A stretch of 22,950 nt of DNA from Ignavibacteria bacterium UBA5771. GTDB lineage: Bacteria > Bacteroidota > Ignavibacteria > Kapaibacteriales > UBA2268. A model generated the notes under the pieces. It was not told the origin of the DNA. It searched no databases and saw only the letters and a list, made by a program, of their open reading frames with translations. The stretch covers positions 13,036 through 35,985 of the forward strand of contig DIEP01000098.1 of assembly GCA_002418685.1 (NCBI GenBank), in the 5' to 3' direction. Position 1 is the stretch's first letter. Every line of letters begins with the position of its first letter. Positions 1 to 7,383 of this stretch are shown piece by piece. A program made the position numbers and the translations under genes.

Positions 1-906
1 TCTTATGATGTCCGCTCAATTAAAGCAGCGAAATATCTTGCAAGCAATAAAATTGCTCATTCTATCTTAGTTGGAAAAACTGATGAAATTAGAAAAGTTG
101 CAAATGCTAATAATATTGACTTGGCGGGAATTGAGCTAATCGAAATTGATAATAATCCATGGTTGGATGAATTCACAGGAATTCTTTACAAAAGACGCAA
201 AGACAAGGGATGGACAGAAGAGCAAACCCTTGCAGCAGTAAGAACTCAGCTTTATTTTGCAGGAATGATGCTTGAAACAGGCAAAACAGATGTTGTTGTT
301 GGTGGCAATGTGTCTTCCACACCCGATGTTTTACGTGCATCTATCCATACAGTTGGTGTTGCAGAAGGGATTTCGCTTGTATCAAGTTATTTTTTAATGG
401 TGTTCTCTGATAGGATATATGGATTTGCTGATTGCGCAGTTAACCCAAATCCAACTTCAGAGCAATTAGCTGATATTGCAATATCCACAGCAAAGAATTT
501 CCAATCTGTCACAGGAATCGAAGCAAAAATGGGTATGCTATCATTTTCTACAAACGGCAGTGCAGAGCATCCCGATGTTGATAAAGTGAAATTAGCTACC
601 CAAATTGTGAAAGATAAAGCTCCCGAAATTCCTTGCGATGGCGAAATGCAATTCGATGCGGCTATTGTTCCCGAAATTGGACAACGCAAATTCCCCGGCT
701 CAACTGTTGCAGGGAACGTGAATGTGATGATTTTTCCCGATTTGGACGCAGGAAATATTGGGTATAAAATTGCTCAAAGACTTGGCGGTGCAGAAGCAAT
801 TGGTCCAATAATGCAAGGATTGAAGAAGCCATATTGCGATCTCTCGCGTGGAGCAAGCGTGGAGGATATGGTTTCTGTGGCTGAAATTAATATTTTAATG
901 TCTTAA
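1..906 (+). CDS. pta: Phosphate acetyltransferase (5' end cut by window edge)
   Basis: Transfers the acetyl group between acetyl-CoA and phosphate (EC 2.3.1.8), giving acetyl phosphate for ATP formation or acetate assimilation in the cytoplasm. The frame is open from base 1, so the TTG at 121 is internal and 301 codons are visible. A single-domain Pta is about 330 residues, so roughly 30 are missing. Family signatures seen are MLSFSTNGSAEHPDVDKV, FADCAVNPNPT, GEMQFDAAIVPE, FPDLDAGNIGYK and, near the C terminus, DLSRGASVED. The last places Ser282, Arg283 and Asp289 of the visible fragment at the Ser-Arg...Asp catalytic positions known from Methanosarcina Pta. The next gene starts 36 bp downstream on the same strand, with ptb and buk following, so this is probably the first visible gene of an acyl-phosphate operon. 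No acetate kinase is visible; it could lie upstream, or Buk could stand in. Confidence 0.93.
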   Translation, partial: SYDVRSIKAAKYLASNKIAHSILVGKTDEIRKVANANNIDLAGIELIEIDNNPWLDEFTGILYKRRKDKGWTEEQTLAAVRTQLYFAGMMLETGKTDVVVGGNVSSTPDVLRASIHTVGVAEGISLVSSYFLMVFSDRIYGFADCAVNPNPTSEQLADIAISTAKNFQSVTGIEAKMGMLSFSTNGSAEHPDVDKVKLATQIVKDKAPEIPCDGEMQFDAAIVPEIGQRKFPGSTVAGNVNVMIFPDLDAGNIGYKIAQRLGGAEAIGPIMQGLKKPYCDLSRGASVEDMVSVAEINILMS

Positions 907-942
907 TTTTGTTTTTTATTTTTTTTGAAAAACGGTGATAAA

Positions 943-2469
943 ATGTCAATCATACTTGATGGTCATTCATTGACCATTGATAAATTAGTTAGAATCGGTC
1001 GCTATAATGAAAAAGTAGAATTAGATCCTCTTGCAATTGAACGAATAAAAAAATGTCGCGAATTGCTCGATAGAAAAATTCAGAACCACGAAATAATGTA
1101 TGGCGTCAATACTGGTATCGGCGAATTTTCAGAAGTGGCTCTCGATGATGATAAATTAGCTGAATTTCAGAAATACCTTGTTTATAATCATTCAGCAGGT
1201 ATTGGCGAACCCGTAGCTATTGAATTTGTGCGTGCAGCAATGGCAGGGCGAATTAACGTGCATGCTCATGGCAATTCAGGTTGTCGTTACGAAATTACAA
1301 GCACGCTTGTTGAAATGCTCAATAAAGGTGTGACTCCTGTGGTTTGTCAAAAGGGCTCAGTCGGTGCATCGGGCGATCTTGCCCCAATGTCGCAAATTGC
1401 GTTAACATTGATGGGTGAAGGCGAAGCATTTTACAAAGGACAACGTTTGCCCGCAGATGTTGCTATGAATAATGCTGGTATCACTATTCCGGGGTTGAAA
1501 GCAAGAGATGGACTTGCTGTAATAAATGGTTCAAATTTGCTAACGGCGATAAGTGCATTTAATTTATATGATTTCAATAATTTATTGAAGCAAGCTGAAA
1601 TTGCGGCGGCAATGTCTTTGGAAGCACTGCTTGCCAATTTAAAGCCTTATGATACACGTTTGCATGAATTGCGCGGTTTTTCGGGAGCGATTAGAAGTGC
1701 CAAATCAATACGTAAAGTTCTTGAAGGTAGCGATTTGCTTTCGGGGAAAATTAAAACACGCGTTCAAGATGCCTACTCAATGCGTTCGACTCCGCAGGTT
1801 TTAGGAGCAGCTCATGATGCAATTAAATATGCTCGTTCTCAAGTAGAAATCGAATTAAATGGGGTGGGAGATAATCCAATTTTCCTCCCTGAAGAAGAAA
1901 TCACATTAACGGGAGCCAATTTCCAAGGGACACCCGTTTCTCTTCCAATGGATTTTGCGGGGACGTCAATAACTATGGCATGCGTGCTATCTGAAAGAAG
2001 ATTAAACCGTTTGCTCAATCCCGCTTTGAGCGCGGGTTTGCCTCCATTCTTAACGCTTAATCCAGGCTTCAATTCGGGTTTTATGCTTTCGCAATATACT
2101 GCCGACACATTAATTGTTGAACAAAAGATTCTTTCGGCACCTGCGTCAATTCAATCTATACCCGCTGCAGCCGACCAAGAAGATTTTGTTTCGATGGGAA
2201 TGAATACGGCAATCAAGAATACGCAAATACTTGAAAATGCTTATGCAGTGATAGGTATAGAGATGCTCGCATCAGCTCAAGCTCTCGATATTCGCAAATT
2301 CAATAATGGCAGAGGTGTGCAAATCGCAAAAAACATAATTCGCAAATATGTTGATTTCCTTGATATTGACAGACCTCTCTACAAAGATCATAATAAAATT
2401 ATGGATATAGTTAAATCTTGCGAAATCTTAAATTCCGTAGAAAATGAAATTGGATCATTAGAAGAATAA
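943..2469 (+). CDS. hutH: Histidine ammonia-lyase-type (MIO) aromatic amino acid lyase
   Basis: Predicted to remove ammonia from L-histidine, giving urocanate (EC 4.3.1.3), using the self-formed MIO electrophile. I chose ATG 943 over the in-frame TTG at 925 because the 508-residue numbering then matches Pseudomonas HutH almost exactly. Ala142-Ser143-Gly144 (within GSVGASGDLAP) forms MIO. Tyr53 lies in YGVNTG, His83 in YNHSAGIG and Asn195 in INGS. Tyr278 and Arg281 lie in QDAYSMRS, and Glu413 in DQEDFVSMG. His83 and the Glu of QED are HAL-like and unlike the His-Leu or Phe-Leu selectivity pair and QDV motif of tyrosine or phenylalanine lyases. Unusual points are Asn82 where HutH has Ser, and TGANFQGTP (323-331) where HutH has GGNFHAEP. 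No hutU, hutI, hutF or hutG lies nearby; the neighbours are pta (36 bp) and ptb (24 bp). The fold and chemistry are secure, but the substrate and therefore the symbol are less so. Confidence 0.85.
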   Translation: MSIILDGHSLTIDKLVRIGRYNEKVELDPLAIERIKKCRELLDRKIQNHEIMYGVNTGIGEFSEVALDDDKLAEFQKYLVYNHSAGIGEPVAIEFVRAAMAGRINVHAHGNSGCRYEITSTLVEMLNKGVTPVVCQKGSVGASGDLAPMSQIALTLMGEGEAFYKGQRLPADVAMNNAGITIPGLKARDGLAVINGSNLLTAISAFNLYDFNNLLKQAEIAAAMSLEALLANLKPYDTRLHELRGFSGAIRSAKSIRKVLEGSDLLSGKIKTRVQDAYSMRSTPQVLGAAHDAIKYARSQVEIELNGVGDNPIFLPEEEITLTGANFQGTPVSLPMDFAGTSITMACVLSERRLNRLLNPALSAGLPPFLTLNPGFNSGFMLSQYTADTLIVEQKILSAPASIQSIPAAADQEDFVSMGMNTAIKNTQILENAYAVIGIEMLASAQALDIRKFNNGRGVQIAKNIIRKYVDFLDIDRPLYKDHNKIMDIVKSCEILNSVENEIGSLEE

Positions 2470-2493
2470 TGATTTTTATTAAAAAAGAGAATA

Positions 2494-3390
2494 ATGATTA
2501 ATAACTTTAGGTATTTTTTCGACATAGTAAAAGCACAAAAAGTCAAAAGGAAGCTCGTACTTGCCGCTGCTGAAGATGAAAACGCAATGGAATCCGTGCA
2601 AAGAGCATTTAATGAAGATATCATTGAGCCTATATTTGTAGGTAATAAACAAAAGGTTTATGAAATAGCGGATAAAATTCAATTTGATATAAGTAAATTT
2701 GAGTTTATTTCTGAAAATGAACCCATGAAATCTGCCCAAATTGCCATACAAATAATTAGAGACCATCGCGCAGATATTTTGATGAAAGGATTCATTCAAA
2801 CTTCAGATTATTTGAGAGCCATCTTAAATAAAGAACAGGGCATACGTGGAACGGATTTATTGAGCCATATTAGTTTCTTTGAAATTCCAGCTTACCATAA
2901 AGTATTAGCTGTTTCGGATGTTGCCTTGATTGTTAAACCAACCTTCGAAGAAAAGGTATCAATGATTCAAAATGGAGTCAATTTGTTTCATCATCTCAAT
3001 ATTCCAAATCCAAAAGTTGCAGTCCTTGCATCAATTGAAACAGTTAATCCAAATATGCCCGCATGTGTGGATGCTGCAATGCTAACAATGATGAACAAAC
3101 GCCACCAAATAAATGGTTGCATAATCGATGGACCGCTTGCTTTTGACAATTCAATTTCAAAAGAATCCGCTGAGCATAAAGGAATAAAGAGTGAAGTCGC
3201 TGGAGATGCAGATTTCATCCTTGTTCCAAATATAGAAGTAGGCAATGCACTTTATAAATCGTTCACATACTTTGGTGGGGCAACGGTTGCAGGAGTTGTG
3301 CTTGGTGCACAAGTCCCTGTCATACTTACATCTCGCTCAGATTCTGAGAGGAGTAAATTAGCTTCAATTGTTTTGGCTGCATGTTATTAA
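2494..3390 (+). CDS. ptb: Phosphate butyryltransferase
   Basis: Exchanges CoA of butyryl-CoA (often also isobutyryl- or isovaleryl-CoA) for phosphate (EC 2.3.1.19), giving the acyl phosphate used by butyrate kinase. The 298-residue length is typical. Family signatures seen are LAAAEDENAMESVQRA near the N terminus, FVGNKQKV, VNPNMPACVDAAMLT, GCIIDGPLAFDNSIS, SEVAGDADFILVPNIEVGN and, at the C terminus, GAQVPVILTSRSDS. The single-domain length and the GPLAFDN segment separate it from the Pta at the window start. The ATG has a weak GAGA element 4 bases upstream. It lies 24 bp after the HAL-type gene and 12 bp before butyrate kinase, the classic ptb-buk pair, so co-transcription is very likely. 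The direction in vivo cannot be read from sequence: it could be acid formation with ATP gain or branched-chain acid handling. Confidence 0.93.
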   Translation: MINNFRYFFDIVKAQKVKRKLVLAAAEDENAMESVQRAFNEDIIEPIFVGNKQKVYEIADKIQFDISKFEFISENEPMKSAQIAIQIIRDHRADILMKGFIQTSDYLRAILNKEQGIRGTDLLSHISFFEIPAYHKVLAVSDVALIVKPTFEEKVSMIQNGVNLFHHLNIPNPKVAVLASIETVNPNMPACVDAAMLTMMNKRHQINGCIIDGPLAFDNSISKESAEHKGIKSEVAGDADFILVPNIEVGNALYKSFTYFGGATVAGVVLGAQVPVILTSRSDSERSKLASIVLAACY

Positions 3391-3402
3391 TTTTGTAATT
3401 AT

Positions 3403-4479
3403 ATGAAGATACTTGTAATAAATCCAGGCTCAACTTCCACAAAAATCGGTGTTTTCAATGATGATAGCCCGATTTTTGTGGAGACCATTCGACACAGCGA
3501 GCAAGACTTAGCTAATTATGCTAGTATTAGCGATCAATACGACTTTCGCAATCAATTAATCCTACAAACATTGCAAGAGCATTCTATTCTTCTTGAAGAT
3601 TTAGATGCCGTTGTTGGTAGAGGTGGATTGCTTAAACCGATTCCGAGTGGAGTCTATGCTGTGAACACTGCAATGCTTGAAGATTTGCGTATTGGTGTGC
3701 AAGGAGAACATGCTTCTAATCTTGGTGGGATTTTGGCTAATGAGATAGCTAGCCATATTAAAAATAAACATGTTCCATCTTTTATTGCTGATCCAGTAGT
3801 AGTCGATGAGATGGATGATATTGCACGTTTTTCAGGTTTGCCTGAACTTCCACGCACAAGTATTTTTCATGCACTTAATCAAAAAGCTGTTGCTCGACGT
3901 TATGCAAAAGAGATTGGTAAAAAATATGAGGATCTGAACCTTCTGGTCGCTCATCTCGGTGGTGGAATCACTATTGGTGCTCATCATCATGGACGAGTGA
4001 TTGATGTAAATAATGGACTTGATGGAGAGGGTCCATTTTCGCCCGAGCGAAGTGGCACTCTTCCTGCTGGTCCATTAGCAAAATTATGCTTTTCAGGGCA
4101 TTATCAGCTTGCACATATCCGTAAAAAAATTACAGGGCAAGGCGGTATGGTTGCTTATCTTGGCACTAACGATGCAAGAATTGTCGAGCGACGCGCTTTT
4201 CAAGAGGAAGATAAACACAGCTGGCAAGTCTACGAAGCTATGGCTTATCAAATTGCAAAGGAAATTGGATGTTATTCAGTTGTTCTCAAAGGTGATATTG
4301 ATGCAATATTGATTACAGGTGGGCTTGCGTATTCGGAGATTTTAATCAAATTGATCCTTGAACGAATCGATTGGATTGCACCTATAAAAATTTACCCAGG
4401 TGAAGACGAAATGCAAGCACTTGCAGAAAATGTGGAACTTGCATTAAAAGGTGAATTGCCAATAAAGGAATATATATAG
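3403..4479 (+). CDS. buk: Butyrate kinase
   Basis: Transfers phosphate between ATP and butyrate or a related short-chain acid (EC 2.7.2.7). With Ptb it makes ATP by substrate-level phosphorylation in the cytoplasm. The 358-residue length fits the family. It has the ASKHA phosphotransferase layout: VINPGSTSTKIGVF (residues 4-17) as the first phosphate loop, GRGGLLKPIPSGVY, FIADPVVVDE, RTSIFHALNQKA, LVAHLGGGITIGAHHHGR and the butyrate-kinase segment GLDGEGPFSPERSGTLP, then an ITGG adenosine motif. The last segments favour butyrate kinase over acetate kinase. ATG 3403 lies 12 bp after ptb and has no clear Shine-Dalgarno site, so coupling to ptb translation is likely. It ends the plus-strand block. 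The 65-bp convergent gap to sufT shows only a weak 5-bp hairpin (AAAGA/TCTTT) after the stop. Branched-chain acids are plausible alternative substrates given icmF in the window. Confidence 0.94.
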   Translation: MKILVINPGSTSTKIGVFNDDSPIFVETIRHSEQDLANYASISDQYDFRNQLILQTLQEHSILLEDLDAVVGRGGLLKPIPSGVYAVNTAMLEDLRIGVQGEHASNLGGILANEIASHIKNKHVPSFIADPVVVDEMDDIARFSGLPELPRTSIFHALNQKAVARRYAKEIGKKYEDLNLLVAHLGGGITIGAHHHGRVIDVNNGLDGEGPFSPERSGTLPAGPLAKLCFSGHYQLAHIRKKITGQGGMVAYLGTNDARIVERRAFQEEDKHSWQVYEAMAYQIAKEIGCYSVVLKGDIDAILITGGLAYSEILIKLILERIDWIAPIKIYPGEDEMQALAENVELALKGELPIKEYI

Positions 4480-4544
4480 AAAGAAGAGATCTTTGCAATT
4501 CTTCCTCCATATTCAAAATGTATTCCTAATTTCCCCTAATTCCG

Positions 4545-4865
4545 TCAGAACATTCCGAGTTCGAGCCGTGCTTCTTCGCTCAGCATCCCTGGATTCCATG
4601 GGGGATCGAATGTTAAAAGCACTTTTGCCTTTGTGACTTCGGGGATTGTTCGTATGGCATCTTCTACTTCTAAAGGCAAGTTCCCTGCTATTGGGCAGGT
4701 GGGTGCAGTTAAGGTCATAAGCACCACTACTTCATCTTCTTCGGTTACTTGTATGTCATATATCAGTCCCAAATCATATATATTCACAGGAATTTCAGGG
4801 TCGAATACGGTTTTTAATACATCTATTACTTTTTGCTGTATATCTTGGATTGTTATATTTTCCAT
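4545..4865 (-). CDS. sufT: SufT-like DUF59/MIP18 Fe-S maturation protein
   Basis: A 106-residue single-domain protein of the DUF59 (MIP18/PaaD-like) family, thought to help mature or deliver Fe-S clusters in the cytoplasm. It shows the family's DPEIPVNIYDLGLIYDI (22-38), the TLTAPTCPIAG motif with conserved Cys57, and the C-terminal block FDPPWNPGMLSEEARLELG seen in SufT-type members. It is the third gene of a minus-strand operon, starting 12 bp after sufU, and this position is itself good evidence for SufT rather than the phenylacetate protein PaaD. There is no clear ribosome binding site, so it may depend on translation from upstream. sufB, sufC and sufD are absent from the window. Confidence 0.88.
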   Translation of the reverse strand: MENITIQDIQQKVIDVLKTVFDPEIPVNIYDLGLIYDIQVTEEDEVVVLMTLTAPTCPIAGNLPLEVEDAIRTIPEVTKAKVLLTFDPPWNPGMLSEEARLELGMF

Positions 4866-4877
4866 TTCTAAAACTAA

Positions 4878-5309
4878 TTAAACTTTTTGGTCTTTCAAAG
4901 CTTCTTCAAATGTATGCCATCCGAGAGTGGCGCATTTCACCCTTGTTGGGAAATCCTTTACTCCGCAAAATACTTCTAGATCTTCATCTTTCACTTCTAA
5001 ACCATCGCATCCATGCATTACAATTTCAAGGAATTCGCTATATATTTCTTTTGCATCTTGAATTGTTTTTCCTTTAAGTAAAGTTGTCATTATTGAAGCT
5101 GAAGATTTGGAAATGGCGCATCCTTTGCCTTCAAATTTAATATCTTTAATTATATCATTATCAAGGTTTAAATATATTTCAACTCTATCGCCACACAAAG
5201 GATTAAAACCCTCAGCAAAATTAGTATATGCTTCAGGTTTCCCATAATTTCTCGGGTTTTTATTATGATCAAGAATCACTTCTTGATATAATTCATTGAT
5301 TGCGTCCAT
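4878..5309 (-). CDS. sufU: SufU, zinc-dependent sulfur-transfer partner of SufS
   Basis: A NifU-N/IscU-fold protein of 143 residues that takes persulfide sulfur from SufS and passes it to the SUF scaffold. Zinc ligands expected in Bacillus SufU at Cys41, Asp43, Cys66 and Cys128 are present with a constant offset of two: Cys39 and Asp41 (NPLCGDRVE), Cys64 (GKGCAISKSSAS) and Cys126 (RVKCATLGWHT). The loop with GLEVKDEDLEVFCGVKDFP (103-121) is the insertion that separates SufU from IscU; it carries an additional Cys115. The start codon overlaps the sufS stop by one base (TAATG), indicating translational coupling and equal expression. The start agrees with the normal SufU N terminus. Confidence 0.94.
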   Translation of the reverse strand: MDAINELYQEVILDHNKNPRNYGKPEAYTNFAEGFNPLCGDRVEIYLNLDNDIIKDIKFEGKGCAISKSSASIMTTLLKGKTIQDAKEIYSEFLEIVMHGCDGLEVKDEDLEVFCGVKDFPTRVKCATLGWHTFEEALKDQKV

Positions 5310-6529
5310 TATTTAAAAGTCTCGATGACTTCTTTTATTCCATTGATAAAAACGTTTATCTCGTCGATGGTATTGTAAAATGCAAAGGAAGCACGTGTTG
5401 TTGCAGGAATATTAAAATGCTTCATCACGGGCTCTGTGCAATGTTGACCTGTCCGAACAGCAATTCCGAACTTATCAAGAATTGTTCCCACATCATGCGG
5501 ATGAATATCTTCAAGCATAAAGGATATAACGCTTGCCTTGTTCTTTGCGGTTCCAATAATTGTGACTTCGGGAATTTCTTTCATTTTGTTTGTTGCATAA
5601 TTAAGTAGTTCATGTTCATAAGCAAAGATTTTTTCAAGTCCAATGTTATGAATATATCTAATGGAAGCGCCAAGAGCTATTGCCCCTTCGATATGCTGAG
5701 TGCCTGCTTCAAATTTTTGGGGGACGTCCGCATAAATTGTGCGTTCAAAACTCACTGAACGGATCATATCACCACCTGTTTGATATGGAGGAATATTTTC
5801 AAGCAAATTGCTCTTGCCATAAAGCACTCCAATACCTGTTGGACCATATATTTTATGCCCTGAAAATACAAGGAAATCACAGCCAATCTCTTGCACATCA
5901 ATATTCAAATGTTGAATTGATTGCGAAGCATCCAATACGCATATTGCTCCGACTTTTTTGGCTTTGTCGAAGAGCATTTTGATAGGAAGAACCGTTCCAA
6001 GCGAATTGGAAACATGAACAATCGAGACAATCTTTGTTTTTTCGTTGATCAGATCGTCAATATTATCCAAAACAAGCTCGCCATTATCATTCATTGGAAT
6101 ATATCGCAAAATGATGCCTATCTCTTTTGCAAGTTCCTGCCAAGGCACAATATTTGAATGATGCTCCATCTCTGTCACAAGGACTTCATCGCCTTTTTTC
6201 AGGAATTTCTTACCATAAGTATTTGCTATAAGATTAATGCCTTCGGTTGCACCACGAGTGAAGACAATTTCTTCTGTTGTTTCTGCATTAATAAATTCTT
6301 TGATAATTGTTCGAGCAGTTTCGTATTGTTCAGTTGCAATTTGGCTAAATTCATAGACGCTTCGATGGATATTTGCATAATAATTAGAATAAAAATCAAC
6401 GATAGTATCAATCATAATTTGGGGTTTTTGAGTAGTGGCTGCATTATCTAAATAAATCAAGGGTTTGCCACTCATTTTCCTTGTGAGAATAGGAAAATCT
6501 TTACGAATTAAATCAACGGGAAAACTCAT
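5309..6529 (-). CDS. sufS: SufS cysteine desulfurase
   Basis: A PLP-dependent group II cysteine desulfurase of 406 residues that releases sulfur from L-cysteine as a persulfide (EC 2.8.1.7) for Fe-S cluster assembly. It starts with the family's RKDFPIL and YLDNAATTQKPQ segments (9-37). Lys226 in FSGHKIYGPTG binds PLP, and Cys364 in RTGQHCTEPVM is the persulfide-forming residue. The latter motif is diagnostic for SufS over NifS/IscS. His123-His124 in TEMEHHSNIVPW are the expected cofactor-stacking region. It is first in the sufS-sufU-sufT operon and overlaps sufU by one base. There is no Shine-Dalgarno site before the ATG. A perfect 9-bp inverted repeat lies 76-110 bp upstream of the start and may be a control site. 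Confidence 0.95.
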   Translation of the reverse strand: MSFPVDLIRKDFPILTRKMSGKPLIYLDNAATTQKPQIMIDTIVDFYSNYYANIHRSVYEFSQIATEQYETARTIIKEFINAETTEEIVFTRGATEGINLIANTYGKKFLKKGDEVLVTEMEHHSNIVPWQELAKEIGIILRYIPMNDNGELVLDNIDDLINEKTKIVSIVHVSNSLGTVLPIKMLFDKAKKVGAICVLDASQSIQHLNIDVQEIGCDFLVFSGHKIYGPTGIGVLYGKSNLLENIPPYQTGGDMIRSVSFERTIYADVPQKFEAGTQHIEGAIALGASIRYIHNIGLEKIFAYEHELLNYATNKMKEIPEVTIIGTAKNKASVISFMLEDIHPHDVGTILDKFGIAVRTGQHCTEPVMKHFNIPATTRASFAFYNTIDEINVFINGIKEVIETFK

Positions 6530-6604
6530 AATATTAAAAATTTAAATTTCAAAAACATAAAAGTATAAAATTAAGATAAATAGGGAAATTAATCGAAATA
6601 TATT

Positions 6605-6639
6605 AGAATATTTTAATTATATAGAGATGTAAATATTCT
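6605..6639. promoter_or_regulatory. Inverted repeat upstream of sufS, possible operator
   Basis: AGAATATTT at 6605-6613 and its exact reverse complement AAATATTCT at 6631-6639 are separated by 17 bases, in the leader of the minus-strand suf operon. The spacing suits a dimeric regulator binding about two and a half helical turns apart, or a hairpin in the 5' leader. Both arms contain AGAATATT, so they are not pure A/T runs. I do not recognise it as a known IscR, SufR or Fur site. Confidence 0.35.
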
Positions 6640-6686
6640 GTTTAGAGGGGATGTCTCAGTTAAGTTCATTTAAGTTATTCTGAATT

Positions 6687-6755
6687 GAATGAAGGGGAAT
6701 GAAGAATCCAGAAATTATTGATATATCAGAGACTTCTGGATTCTTCACTTCGTTC
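6687..6755. repeat. Long imperfect palindrome between yceI and sufS
   Basis: The inner arms GAAGAATCCAGAA (6701-6713) and TTCTGGATTCTTC (6734-6746) are a perfect 13-bp inverted repeat around a 20-base loop. The outer arms GAATGAAG (6687-6694) and CTTCGTTC (6748-6755) pair with one G-T wobble after a short asymmetric internal loop. Part of the left side is duplicated (GAATGAAG, then GAATGAAGAA). The site lies about 45 bp beyond the yceI stop and could act as the yceI terminator, although no good T-run follows. The GAAGAATCC/GGATTCTTC core resembles extragenic palindromic repeats found in many bacteria. Only one copy is in this window, so its multicopy nature is inference. Confidence 0.5.
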
Positions 6756-6798
6756 AAAATGATAGCTACTTGAGTTTTGATAACTCCGAACGCATTTA

Positions 6799-7368
6799 TT
6801 ATTTTTTCAGAACGCGAGGGAAAACAGTTTTAAACCAAATTGCAAGCTTATCTTCGGTTTTTACACCAACCAAGGCGGGTCTTTCAATTTTGTATTCTGT
6901 CAAACTAATATCAAAAGATCCGATGCAAATTGTTTTTCCATTCTGCACAGATTGTGCAACCCAAAAGCCGATGGGTTTTGTAACGCCGTGGAATGTAAGA
7001 TTGCCCTTGACATAGAGCGAGTCATTTCTAATCAAATCGACTGCTGAACTCACAAATTTTACTTCGGGGTAATCCAATGCTTCAACCACTTCGCCCATGT
7101 GCGAATCGCGATTGGAATTATCACTACTGAAATCCATTACTTGTCCAACAACTTCGACGCTTGTAATTTTGCCCGTAGATTCATCATAAGTACAAGTGCA
7201 ATAGGGATTTTTATTTTTCCCTATTATTGTGTGCAGGGGATGGACAATTGTGTATTGAACAATGGATTCGCCTGTCTTGGCTTTAATTTTCGACTGGCTA
7301 AATGCGTCATTTAATGGTAAAAGGACGAATATAGTCAGTAGTATCGCAATATTTTTTGTAATCTTCAT
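6799..7368 (-). CDS. Secreted YceI-family protein
   Basis: A 189-residue exported protein. A signal peptide (KITKN, then hydrophobic residues to about 23, likely cleaved near AFS-Q) is followed by a YceI-like lipocalin-fold domain. Recognisable parts are TIVHPLHTIIGKN at the start, DFSSDNSNRDSHM and YPEVKFVSS in the middle, the hallmark GNLTFHGVTKPIGF, and a last strand region of IGSFDISLTEYKIERPA. YceI proteins bind isoprenoid or similar hydrophobic ligands; a role in quinone handling is suggested but unproven. A good Shine-Dalgarno site, AGGAG (complement of 7374-7378), lies 5 bases from the ATG. It follows a membrane cytochrome-like gene by 15 bp, echoing E. coli, where yceI follows the cytochrome b561 gene yceJ. 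Confidence 0.88.
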   Translation of the reverse strand: MKITKNIAILLTIFVLLPLNDAFSQSKIKAKTGESIVQYTIVHPLHTIIGKNKNPYCTCTYDESTGKITSVEVVGQVMDFSSDNSNRDSHMGEVVEALDYPEVKFVSSAVDLIRNDSLYVKGNLTFHGVTKPIGFWVAQSVQNGKTICIGSFDISLTEYKIERPALVGVKTEDKLAIWFKTVFPRVLKK

Positions 7369-7383
7369 AATTACTCCTATATT

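Noticed and set aside
121..906. pta as a complete gene starting at TTG 121
   Set aside because: The frame is open to base 1 and the upstream residues (for example AHSILVGKTDEIRKVA) match the Pta family, so the gene is truncated by the window edge, not started at 121.
925..942. TTG 925 as start of the HAL-type lyase
   Set aside because: It adds six residues with no family match. ATG 943 makes the MIO triad, Tyr53, His83 and Asn195 coincide with standard HutH numbering.
943..2469. Phenylalanine or tyrosine ammonia-lyase
   Set aside because: The selectivity pair is Asn-His rather than Phe-Leu or His-Leu, and QED replaces QDV. HAL-like is the better call, though the substrate stays open.
4480..4544. 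Bidirectional terminator between buk and sufT
   Set aside because: Only a 5-bp AAAGA/TCTTT stem is present with no T-run; too weak to call.
6226..6451. ORFs on either strand inside sufS
   Set aside because: Both are out-of-frame shadows of a well-matched SufS sequence and show no family features.
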